From Firmicutes bacterium UBA5500 (GTDB lineage Bacteria > Bacillota > UBA994 > UBA5500), in the NCBI GenBank assembly GCA_002427055.1, contig DIPA01000030.1, forward strand, positions 12,466 through 21,319: a stretch of 8,854 nt of DNA. The letters are read 5' to 3'. This document shows positions 1 to 5,376 of this stretch, in pieces. A program made the translations under genes and the position numbers. The first letter of the stretch is position 1, and each line of letters begins with the position of its first letter. Under the pieces are notes generated by a model. That model was not told where the DNA came from, did no database searches, and saw only the letters and a list, made by a program, of their open reading frames with translations.

Positions 1-291
1 GACGATTAAGTGGTGATGCCTAGGTCGGCTTTTCCAAACACGCTGGTAAACATAATTTATTCTTTGCCAGGGAGGTCAATATTTCGATTAGCAAGGTGGG
101 GGTGCGGACGAAAACCGGGACTTAATTAGTCGGGAGGTAGTCTAATGTATTCTTATGAGGATCGAATGAAAGGATGGCTTTAGAATAGTAGCAGTCTGAG
201 ATTTATGTGTATTTATATGTGAATGATACATGGATGAAAACAATTTCAGGGTTAGCCAACCAAAGCGTGAAAGAAAGGAGCAAATCATTCT
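1..291. other. Non-coding leader region upstream of the Gabija operon
   Basis: No open frame of useful length is seen here apart from the short IS3-like stub described separately. The first ten bases, GACGATTAAG, recur exactly at 3122-3131 across the stop codon of gajB. They may be the end of an upstream gene ending Asp-Asp-stop, or a short direct repeat. The last 100 bases are A+T rich and are the natural place for the gajA promoter. TTTATG (202-207) and GATACA (225-230) are 17 bp apart, but both match the consensus poorly, so I do not call a promoter. Confidence 0.5.
145..183 (+). pseudogene. Remnant of an IS3-family transposase orfA start
   Basis: A GGGAGG ribosome binding site (132-137) precedes an ATG that opens a 12-codon frame, MYSYEDRMKGWL, then TAG. 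From memory, MYSYEDR followed by K/R and a run such as AVKLYI is a typical start of an IS3-family OrfA. The match here is lost after about nine residues, so this would be the left stub of an element whose remainder was deleted or replaced. The break lies about 110 bp upstream of gajA and may mark the edge of the acquired defence cassette. The identification rests on very few residues and could be chance, although the good ribosome binding site in front supports a former gene start. Confidence 0.4.
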
Positions 292-1932
292 ATGAGAATC
301 GAAAAGATGATAATCAAAAATTACAAGTTATTCCGTGATGTCACTATCATCATGAACGAGGATGTAAACATCTTCGTCGGCGATAACGACTCTGGAAAAA
401 CAACCATCCTTGAAGCATTGACAATGGTGCTGACTGGAAAGGTTAATAGCAGAAGTGTCTTTAACATGCTGAACCTCGATTGGTTCAATGCTGAAGTAAG
501 GAATGAATTCAAGCAAGCGATAGAAGAGGGTGATACGCCATCTCTGCCTACAATTGAAATTGAAGTATACTTCGGTTCTCTTGCTGATAATGAGTTAGCT
601 ATAAAGCGATTCAAAGGATCTAACAATTCACTTCACGAAGATACTGAAGGCGTAAAGTTGGAAATTATCTTTGACGATCAATATGGTGAAGCGTACAGAC
701 AACAGCTGACAGATAAAAAGATAAGAGACATCCCGATTGAATATTACAAGTTCGTTTTTAGATCATTTGCTAATCCAGAACATTATCCGACGATAACCTC
801 AAAGAAGGTTGCATATATAGATACAACCCGAAAGGATTATGGTTCTGTATTGAGCCGTTTCGTGGCTAGTAGTATCAACGAATATCTATCAGAAGACGAC
901 ATGACAAATCTGCGTCATGCGTACAGAGCAAACCGGCATGACTTTACAGAAAATCAGGCTGTGAAGACGTTAAATGAGAAGCTGCAGGCAAGTCACAGTT
1001 TTGGTAGCAAGAGAATTAGTTTGAATCTAAAAGAAAATGAAATAGACCAATGGAAAAACGACATGTCTATTTCTCTTAATGATATTCCTCTTGAGAATTC
1101 CGGTTTTGGAACACAGAATATATTTAAGTCTGAGATCTTCCTTATTCAGAATAATAATGTTGACATTCTGATTATCGAAGAGCCGGAGAATAATCTTTCC
1201 TACTCGAATATGTCTGTATTGATTTCTAAACTTTCGGGGAGTGCCGGAAAGCAGCTGTTTATTTCGACACATAGCAGCTTTGTAGCCAACAAGTTAGGGC
1301 TTCAGCATCTTCACTTGGTTGCGGACAAAAAGACTGTCTCATTGAATGCTCTTTCTAAAGAAACATATGATTATTTCCTAAAACTGCCTGGCTATAATAC
1401 ATTGAGAGTGTTGCTTTCTAATCAAGCAGTTCTTGTTGAGGGCCCTGCAGATGAACTTATTGTTCAGAGGGCATACATCGACCATTACGGAAAACAACCG
1501 ATAGAAGATGGGATTGATGTCATAACAGTTGGTGGTTTGGCATTTCAACGTTACTGTGAGCTTGCAACACTAATAAGCAAACACATAACGATTGTGACTG
1601 ATAATGACTATGATGCAGATACGGTAAAGAAAGGTTATGAAAAATACGGAAATCTCGTGACGCTGTGTGTTGAAACAAATAACAACTTAAATACACTTGA
1701 GCCTTCTTTATTCGCAGTAAATACAAATACGTTTGAAGAATTTAGGGATATTGTGTATCACGGGACTGATATTAAACGGCGTTCCGCAGAAAGCATTGTG
1801 CAGTTCATGATTAAAAATAAGACCGAATGGAGTATGCGTGTATTTATGAGTGACAGAAAAATCAACTACCCAAGATACATCCTAGAAGCTATTGGAAAGG
1901 CGGATGCAGATACCAGTGAGAGCCCAGATTAA
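292..1932 (+). CDS. gajA: Gabija anti-phage protein GajA: OLD-family ATPase with TOPRIM nuclease domain
   Basis: This 546-residue protein has the two-domain layout of OLD-family nucleases. The ABC-type ATPase half carries Walker A GDNDSGKTT (residues 30-38, Lys36), a signature-like ENSGFGTQ (269-276), Walker B ILIIEEPENN (292-301) and a switch His in FISTHSS (323-329). The TOPRIM half carries QAVLVEGPADE (378-388, likely metal-binding Glu383), the ITVGG turn (411-415), the acidic VTDNDYD (435-441, Asp437 and Asp439), LEPSL (469-473) and a C-terminal Lys in KNKTEW. All expected catalytic motifs are present. Characterised GajA proteins are slightly longer (about 580 residues), form tetramers and nick DNA, with nucleotides inhibiting cleavage. 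An AGGAG site (276-280) lies 11 nt before the ATG. The neighbouring UvrD-like gene, which overlaps it, makes Gabija the best call over a lone OLD nuclease or PARIS. Base composition is more A+T rich than the genes after 6673, consistent with transfer. Confidence 0.92.
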   Translation: MRIEKMIIKNYKLFRDVTIIMNEDVNIFVGDNDSGKTTILEALTMVLTGKVNSRSVFNMLNLDWFNAEVRNEFKQAIEEGDTPSLPTIEIEVYFGSLADNELAIKRFKGSNNSLHEDTEGVKLEIIFDDQYGEAYRQQLTDKKIRDIPIEYYKFVFRSFANPEHYPTITSKKVAYIDTTRKDYGSVLSRFVASSINEYLSEDDMTNLRHAYRANRHDFTENQAVKTLNEKLQASHSFGSKRISLNLKENEIDQWKNDMSISLNDIPLENSGFGTQNIFKSEIFLIQNNNVDILIIEEPENNLSYSNMSVLISKLSGSAGKQLFISTHSSFVANKLGLQHLHLVADKKTVSLNALSKETYDYFLKLPGYNTLRVLLSNQAVLVEGPADELIVQRAYIDHYGKQPIEDGIDVITVGGLAFQRYCELATLISKHITIVTDNDYDADTVKKGYEKYGNLVTLCVETNNNLNTLEPSLFAVNTNTFEEFRDIVYHGTDIKRRSAESIVQFMIKNKTEWSMRVFMSDRKINYPRYILEAIGKADADTSESPD

Positions 1933-3130
1933 TAATCAGGTCGAGTTTGCTGCGGCGGGCAACGGTAAAACATATTCCATATGTGAATGCGCCCGAGAAG
2001 CAAGCAATAATAACGGAGACAAATATGTCCTGATGATTTCTTATACAAACGAGGGTGTCCGGTCGTTGGAAAATGAGTATAGAAAGCAGAATCAGGGTGT
2101 GCTTGACGAAAGGGTAATCATTAAATCATGGTATAGTTTCTTGCTATCCGAACTTATTAGACCTTATCAATGTTTATTGCAAATGAGATATAAATATTAT
2201 AAGAAAGAGTATGATTTCAAAGTTCCTGAGAATGGAATTAGGTCTATTGCATTTTATCAAGAAGACTTGCCTGAAAGATATTATAATCAAACGCATATTC
2301 AATACTACATAAATGGTGGAAGGGATTTAGTCCCAGATAGAACAAGTCAGTTGGCATATAAGTGCAACGAACACTCTGAAGGAAAATCCATAATTAGGAT
2401 GGAAGGTATTTACTCCCATGTGTTTATAGATGAACTTCAGGACTATGCTGGTTGGGACCTTGAGATAATTAAGCTATTATTTGCTTCAGCAATGCAAATA
2501 AAGTGCGTAGGCGACTATAAGCAGGCTACATATAGAACTAATAACTCAACAAAGAACAGGCGATACCGTGATGAAGCAATTAGGAATTTCTTCACTGAGT
2601 TGGAACGAAGACATTTATGTTCCGTCTCATATGCCAATACTACAAGAAGGTTTAACCAGGATATATGTGACTTTATCAACACTATCCATGCCGACGAAGA
2701 GAGCAAGGTAAAACCATATACTTTACTAGAGCGACAGGATATAGAACATAGCGGCGTTTATCTGATTGATATTAGAAATCTTGAGCGCTACTGTGCGGTA
2801 TATGAGCCAGTAATTCTTAGATTCAGACGAGATGTTGATGTTCCTTTCCCACATGCATGTAAGATTTACAACTATGGAGGCTCAAAGGGTGCAACATATG
2901 AACGAATAGTTATTATCCCTGTTGGAACAGTGCTACCGTTTTTAACTAAGCAGACTCATATATCAGCAAATCAGACGCGATCTAAGTTTTATGTAGCTTG
3001 TACAAGAGCAAAACATAGCGTTATTTTTGCCATAGACAACCCGGTCGAAAATAAGGTGTTCAAAGCAGTCGATTTGGTAATCGAAGGGGAACATATACCT
3101 GCTTTCAAGTATATAAAAGTGGACGATTAA
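1904..3130 (+). CDS. gajB: Gabija anti-phage protein GajB: compact UvrD/SF1 helicase-like ATPase
   Basis: The protein has a complete superfamily 1A motor. Counting from a TTG at 1892: motif I AAAGNGKT (20-27), motif Ia ISYTNEGVRSLE (49-60), motif II FIDELQD (178-184), motif III VGDYKQ (206-211), a TRRFNQDI block (251-258), motif V SKGATYERIVII (331-342) and motif VI YVACTRAKHSVIF (367-379). I prefer the ATG at 1904, giving 408 residues. The TTG has only a weak TAGAAG upstream, while GGAAAGG (1894-1900) sits just before 1904, although its 3-nt spacing is short. Either start overlaps gajA (29 or 41 bp), implying translational coupling. GajB proteins studied so far are near 490 residues, bind GajA, sense DNA ends or single strands and hydrolyse nucleotides. 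This one is shorter, with little room for full 1B/2B subdomains, so it may be an NTPase switch rather than a processive helicase. That last point is inference. Confidence 0.9.
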   Translation: MQIPVRAQINNQVEFAAAGNGKTYSICECAREASNNNGDKYVLMISYTNEGVRSLENEYRKQNQGVLDERVIIKSWYSFLLSELIRPYQCLLQMRYKYYKKEYDFKVPENGIRSIAFYQEDLPERYYNQTHIQYYINGGRDLVPDRTSQLAYKCNEHSEGKSIIRMEGIYSHVFIDELQDYAGWDLEIIKLLFASAMQIKCVGDYKQATYRTNNSTKNRRYRDEAIRNFFTELERRHLCSVSYANTTRRFNQDICDFINTIHADEESKVKPYTLLERQDIEHSGVYLIDIRNLERYCAVYEPVILRFRRDVDVPFPHACKIYNYGGSKGATYERIVIIPVGTVLPFLTKQTHISANQTRSKFYVACTRAKHSVIFAIDNPVENKVFKAVDLVIEGEHIPAFKYIKVDD

Positions 3131-3205
3131 GGTAGAGCAAGGGGACAGGCACATCCTTCATCCGAAATAGCAATATCGCCTCTTATTGCATACTGCGGGT
3201 CCTGA

Positions 3206-3282
3206 GAGCCATCTGTACGGTGAGTCTTGAGCCACCATCACGGAAGAAATGAGCCACCGTCACGCTTCAAGTGAGCCATTCC
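3206..3282 (-). repeat. Terminal repeat array of the IS21 relic (GAGCCACC units)
   Basis: On the + strand, GAGCCATC (3206), GAGCCACCATCACG (3229-3242), GAGCCACCGTCACG (3251-3264) and GAGCCATTCCGTC (3273-3285) start 23, 22 and 22 bp apart. On the - strand they read as the CGTGACGGTGGCTC motif. Regularly spaced multiple repeats at the ends, acting as transposase binding sites, are a known property of IS21-family elements. The 22-bp spacing is about two helical turns and puts all copies on one DNA face. Confidence 0.7.
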
Positions 3283-3312
3283 GTCTTGTGACCGTTTTGG
3301 GACGGTTGTGGG

Positions 3313-3364
3313 TAACTTGTAGGCGTCTAGGGGGGTAGCCCAGGACTGCAAGGTCCTGCCGCAG
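3313..3364. repeat. Copy 1 of a duplicated segment inside the IS21 relic
   Basis: The run TAACTTGTAGGCGTCTAGGG (3313-3332) followed by GGGTAGCC and ending near TGCCGCAG matches 3590-3630 closely. This copy has a 9-bp addition around 3345-3353 and a few single-base differences. It adjoins the istA stub directly, marking the deletion junction. Confidence 0.7.
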
Positions 3365-3411
3365 TATGCATCTAGGTAGTACAGTTTTCTGATGTACTCT
3401 TTATCGACCAT
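3364..3411 (-). pseudogene. istA: istA 5' stub, IS21-family transposase remnant
   Basis: An ATG at 3411 with an upstream GAAAGGA site (3428-3422) opens MVDKEYIRKLYYLDAYC. From family knowledge, MV(D/E)KEYIRKL followed by a HTH segment is the usual N terminus of IstA, the large DDE transposase of IS21 elements, which is normally above 400 residues. After about 14-16 residues the frame runs into unrelated DNA (the duplicated segment and the terminal repeats), so nothing functional remains. The frame stays open to about 3238, but the residues past the junction are not transposase-like. Confidence 0.6.
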
Positions 3412-3571
3412 CTTGTGCAATTCCTTTCCCCCTGTCTGATGCTTCTTCCAAATTCATCATAACAGGGTCGGGGGCTCAAGGTGGCCAATCTTTTGCTTAG
3501 CACAGTGTACTAAACTGGTCTACTTCTAGGTTAGCAAATACAGCATTTATCGACGTCGGCGATGATGGTTG

Positions 3572-3593
3572 TCCACAGGTTTCTGTGGATAAC
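3572..3593. other. Perfect palindrome TCCACAG-GTTT-CTGTGGA with a DnaA-box-like string
   Basis: TCCACAG (3572-3578) and CTGTGGA (3583-3589) form a 7-bp perfect inverted repeat with a GTTT loop. TGTGGATAA (3585-3593) is the reverse complement of the consensus DnaA box TTATCCACA. Only one exact box is present, plus a one-mismatch TGTGGGTAA at 3307-3315, so an origin is not supported. It is more likely a conserved part of the IS21-type end region, where such a palindrome precedes the duplicated segment. Confidence 0.5.
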
Positions 3594-3630
3594 TTGTAGG
3601 CGTCTAGGGGGTAGCCAGGTCGTGCCGCAG
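3590..3630. repeat. Copy 2 of the duplicated segment
   Basis: This is the second copy of the 3313-3364 segment: TAACTTGTAGGCGTCTAGGG, then GGTAGCCAGG and GTGCCGCAG. It lacks the 9-bp addition and is followed by GGTGGCCAAG (3631-3640), similar to GGTGGCCAAT at 3480-3489. Two copies in the same orientation suggest two overlapping IS21-type relics, or a partial internal duplication. Confidence 0.65.
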
Positions 3631-3695
3631 GGTGGCCAAGTTAACCCGGTATTGCTTGGTTCTGTCCCAGGCTAGCTGCGGGTTGTCGCGTTCGC

Positions 3696-3711
3696 TTCTA
3701 CAAATGTAGAA
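3696..3711. promoter_or_regulatory. Candidate BlaI/CopY-type operator (TACA-N2-TGTA)
   Basis: TTCTACA AA TGTAGAA is a perfect 7-bp-arm palindrome containing TACAAATGTA. The core fits the TACA-N2-TGTA consensus of the BlaI/MecI/CopY winged-helix repressors. It lies 64 bp before the start of the 24-residue peptide gene, where it could overlap the promoter: TATATT at 3736-3741 is a possible -10, with no good -35. No blaI-like gene lies in this window, so any repressor would act from elsewhere. A single palindrome of this size can also occur by chance. Confidence 0.35.
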
Positions 3712-3774
3712 CTCATAGGACTAGCTTGAACCGAGTATATTGCTAATGAACTCCCAAAGGAAGGGGGTGATCCC

Positions 3775-3849
3775 GTGAAGGAAGCAATAATAGTCCTACT
3801 ATTGCTCGTGTTGCTTCTTTTGACCATGATAATCATGAAAACGGTTTAA
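3775..3849 (+). CDS. Small 24-residue hydrophobic peptide, toxin-like
   Basis: A GTG start opens a 24-codon frame: KEA, then a continuous hydrophobic stretch of Ile, Val and Leu (about residues 5-21), then a short tail KTV and TAA. It would form a single membrane helix with basic residues at both ends (Lys2 and Lys22). The leader AAGGGGGTGATCCC (3761-3774) pairs with almost the whole anti-Shine-Dalgarno tail of 16S rRNA, with one G-U pair, and ends directly at the GTG. Such over-long ribosome binding sites in front of tiny single-helix peptides are typical of Bacillota type I toxins (TxpA/BsrG or holin-like toxin groups). The frame is followed by a cluster of hairpins and a T-run. I do not recognise the peptide itself. 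It may be a toxin, another small membrane regulator, or a leader peptide. The context between two defence modules fits a toxin but does not prove it. Confidence 0.55.
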   Translation: MKEAIIVLLLLVLLLLTMIIMKTV

Positions 3850-3859
3850 CATTCCAGTC

Positions 3860-3934
3860 CTCCCTATCAAGTGGGAGATGACGGGCGGGTGCCCGTCTGA
3901 CATCACGTATAAAATATTATGACGCATGATGCGT
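3860..3934 (+). other. Series of three hairpins downstream of the small peptide gene
   Basis: Three inverted repeats lie in a row: CTCCC/GGGAG (3860-3864 with 3873-3877), GACGGGC/GCCCGTC with a GGGT loop (3880-3886 with 3891-3897), and ACGCAT/ATGCGT (3922-3927 with 3929-3934). Together with the terminator after them they make the 3' part of the peptide transcript highly structured. In type I toxin mRNAs such structure masks the ribosome binding site or provides the antisense pairing region. Here no stem complementary to the Shine-Dalgarno was found by eye beyond partial CCTCCC (3859-3864) against AAGGGGG (3761-3767). Confidence 0.5.
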
Positions 3935-3944
3935 AGGTATACGG

Positions 3945-3964
3945 CCGCAAGTGGCGGTTTTTTT
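3945..3964 (+). terminator. Probable intrinsic terminator of the small peptide transcript
   Basis: CCGC (3945-3948) pairs with GCGG (3954-3957) around a five-base AAGTG loop and is followed by seven T residues (3958-3964). The stem is short, possibly extended by G-U pairs into the T-run, so strength is uncertain. Its place about 95 bp after the stop codon suits a compact transcript of roughly 200-250 nt. Confidence 0.5.
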
Positions 3965-4416
3965 ATTACTCATAAATATCAATTGTCAGTGGCTGCAAAG
4001 TGTAGGTAGGGCCTTGGGTTTGCCTCTAAAACCTAGCACGTTGTGATTGGTCTTGTTGGCTCTATATGAACCGTGTTTCTAGGATGTTTCGCTGAATTTG
4101 TATGAGGCGCTCACTTTTTCTTTTTGATTGAAAAGTACACTAGCGCCTTGCTGCCGTACAATATTCTGTCATTCGACGGGGTTCTATATTCTGTTGAATA
4201 TGCTCTTGATGTGGTTAACCAACATAGGGCTACACTAGGTGGAGAGGCGATAATCGATTTTATGCCCCGGCTATGCTATGTTGTCTCTCAGAACTAGCTT
4301 GTGAAAAGTTCAACCTGTTAGGAAGCGATTAGAACGCCCACCAAATAAGTAACCCCATCAGATTCCTTTAATGCTCGGGATCCTTCCGAAGCTAAGTTCT
4401 TTAGGTAGGTTGATTG
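3965..4416. other. Gene-free stretch between the small peptide gene and the AbiE operon
   Basis: I find no coding frame with support. Visible structure: GGCGCT (4106-4111) with AGCGCC (4142-4147), enclosing ACTTTT (4113-4118) with AAAAGT (4131-4136), a nested imperfect hairpin; ATATTC (4186-4191) with GAATAT (4196-4201); and the candidate RNA at 4220-4342. TTCGG/CCGAG-type complementarity near 4377-4394 lacks a T-run, so no clear terminator for abiEii is seen. The segment around 4080-4150 has the look of an insertion-sequence end but I cannot assign a family. Confidence 0.5.
4220..4342. ncRNA. Candidate structured RNA with nested and crossing complementarity
   Basis: Several helices can be drawn. 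GGTG (4238-4241), GGCG (4246-4249) and TAATCG (4251-4256) pair in order with CACC (4339-4342), CGCC (4335-4338) and CGATTA (4326-4331), closing a 70-nt interior with small asymmetric bulges. Within it, GAACT (4292-4296) pairs with AGTTC (4308-4312). CAACATAG (4220-4227) pairs with CTATGTTG (4276-4283), which crosses the first helix, so it implies either a pseudoknot or an alternative fold. I do not recognise a known RNA family such as a T-box, 6S or RNase P RNA. The strand cannot be decided. On the - strand it would be the 3' untranslated region of the AbiE operon. Chance complementarity is possible. Confidence 0.3.
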
Positions 4417-5376
4417 TCATCGTATTTTCCATAGAGCCATTGGATGATTCTTGATACGGTCCAAAATCTCCTTATCATCAAATAACAGTTCTGGAATATA
4501 TTCACCACCCTCGAACTTGTCCAGAAATTCCTTCTCTTCCTTTGTTAATACCATCAAATCAGAGATATACTTTTTGACAAGCTTCTTTACTGCCTCTAAC
4601 TCAAAATCATCTTTTCTCTTAATTACGGGAAGCAGCTCTCTCTTTATCTTCTGATTTGTAATCAAGTCAATAGCCGTGGTATCAAAAGTCTTGTTTATAT
4701 TGTTTTTATCCTTCGCTGATATGGCTGCATAGAATACAACGCACTTTCTTAGCATCTCCTCTTCTGATTCATCAAATAGCCCACAGTGGATCATATTTCT
4801 TGCATCATATAAATCCCTTGCTGCTGCTCTACTAAGTAGCGCATTAATCTTACTCCCATAAATCTCCAGTGGGGCGAGAGTTTTCACTTTATACTCACTG
4901 GAAAAATGGTTTGTAATGATAGGTCTTTCTTCTGCGTCAAGTACATGGGACCGTAGTGAGTAATTGATTTCAATCTTGATGTTATCTTTATTCCCACTGG
5001 CTCCCATATAATCGTAGACCCATGAGTCCAAGCTAAGAGGATTCTTCGTCTTGGGATTTCTTGAATAACCCTGTGAGACCATATAGCGATCAATAATATC
5101 ATTAATGACTTCTCTGCTTTCAAGCATTTCTTCTCTACTGTTGGTGATTAAATAATCCAAATCTATATCTATAGAAAGACGTGGCAGGTTGAAAATCGTG
5201 AGATTAATTGCTGTCCCACCTTTCAACGCAAGACTATCTTTTAGAATTGGATTGGTATTTAAATACTCTAGAGTATCTGCAAGCCTCGTTACCTTTTCTA
5301 AGGTATCCCTTACAAAGCCTAGCTCCTCGGCTTTCTTCCCTAAGTAAATAATGTCGTAATTAGACAAGTAAATCAC
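4417..5376 (-). CDS. abiEii: AbiEii-type nucleotidyltransferase toxin of a type IV toxin-antitoxin system
   Basis: This 319-residue protein has the DNA polymerase beta-like nucleotidyltransferase motifs of the AbiEii/AbiGii (MenT) family. Motif I is LKGGTAINL (51-59) with LSIDIDLDY (67-75, metal-binding Asp70 and Asp72). A third acidic position lies in NIKIEINY (132-139). A conserved Lys and RD-box lie in YGSKINALLSR (173-183) and ARDLYDARN (186-194). Family members add nucleotides to substrates such as the tRNA acceptor end, stopping growth. All key residues seem present, so an active toxin is likely. The start is GTG at 5376, read through a GGTAG-containing site inside the end of the antitoxin gene. 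The 17-bp overlap with abiEi suggests translational coupling that keeps toxin output tied to antitoxin. The gene is A+T rich compared with the genes after 6673, consistent with horizontal gain. No obvious terminator follows. Confidence 0.9.
   Translation of the reverse strand: MIYLSNYDIIYLGKKAEELGFVRDTLEKVTRLADTLEYLNTNPILKDSLALKGGTAINLTIFNLPRLSIDIDLDYLITNSREEMLESREVINDIIDRYMVSQGYSRNPKTKNPLSLDSWVYDYMGASGNKDNIKIEINYSLRSHVLDAEERPIITNHFSSEYKVKTLAPLEIYGSKINALLSRAAARDLYDARNMIHCGLFDESEEEMLRKCVVFYAAISAKDKNNINKTFDTTAIDLITNQKIKRELLPVIKRKDDFELEAVKKLVKKYISDLMVLTKEEKEFLDKFEGGEYIPELLFDDKEILDRIKNHPMALWKIR

Larger units (their letters stand above)
3190..3640 (-). mobile_element. IS21-family relic, internally deleted
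   Basis: The segment reads as an IS21-type element lying on the - strand whose genes are almost wholly lost. Evidence in order from high to low coordinate on the - strand: a region with GGCCACCTTGAGCC (complement of 3473-3486) that may belong to the left end; a ribosome binding site and the first codons of istA (3411-3364); then directly a segment typical of the region after istB; then a run of GTGGCTC-type repeats (3286-3206) typical of the right end. The element has therefore collapsed to roughly 300 bp with both ends but no transposase, a MITE-like state. Outer limits are approximate because I cannot identify the exact terminal dinucleotides or a target duplication. Confidence 0.6.
3131..3774. 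other. Gene-free stretch with decayed insertion-sequence DNA
   Basis: No intact gene is visible. Just after gajB there is GGGGACAGGC (3141-3150), a string often seen at ends of small transposable elements in Bacillota (from memory, weak). A 6-bp stem (GCAATA 3170-3175 with TATTGC 3184-3189) follows but has no T-run, so it is not a convincing terminator for gajB. Most of the rest is the IS21 relic described separately, followed by about 110 bp holding a TACA-N2-TGTA palindrome and the leader of the small peptide gene at 3775. Confidence 0.6.

Noticed and set aside
292..3130. PARIS or another OLD-containing defence system instead of Gabija
   Set aside because: The partner is an SF1 UvrD-like motor with all motifs, not an AriB-type or other effector; GajA plus GajB fits directly.
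3170..3189. Terminator after gajB
   Set aside because: The stem is only six base pairs and no T-run follows on either strand.
3206..3285. CRISPR array
   Set aside because: The repeats are only about 14 bp with 8-9 bp between them and vary; they fit IS21 terminal repeats. No cas gene is present.
3238..3363. Continuation of the istA frame past the first residues
   Set aside because: The residues encoded here derive from the antisense of terminal repeats and the duplicated segment, not from transposase.
3572..3593. Replication origin
   Set aside because: Only one exact DnaA-box-like string is present, with no A+T-rich unwinding region or dnaA/rep gene nearby.
4451..5123. Open frames opposite and within abiEii
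   Set aside because: They lie within a gene with clear family motifs and have no motifs or ribosome binding sites of their own.
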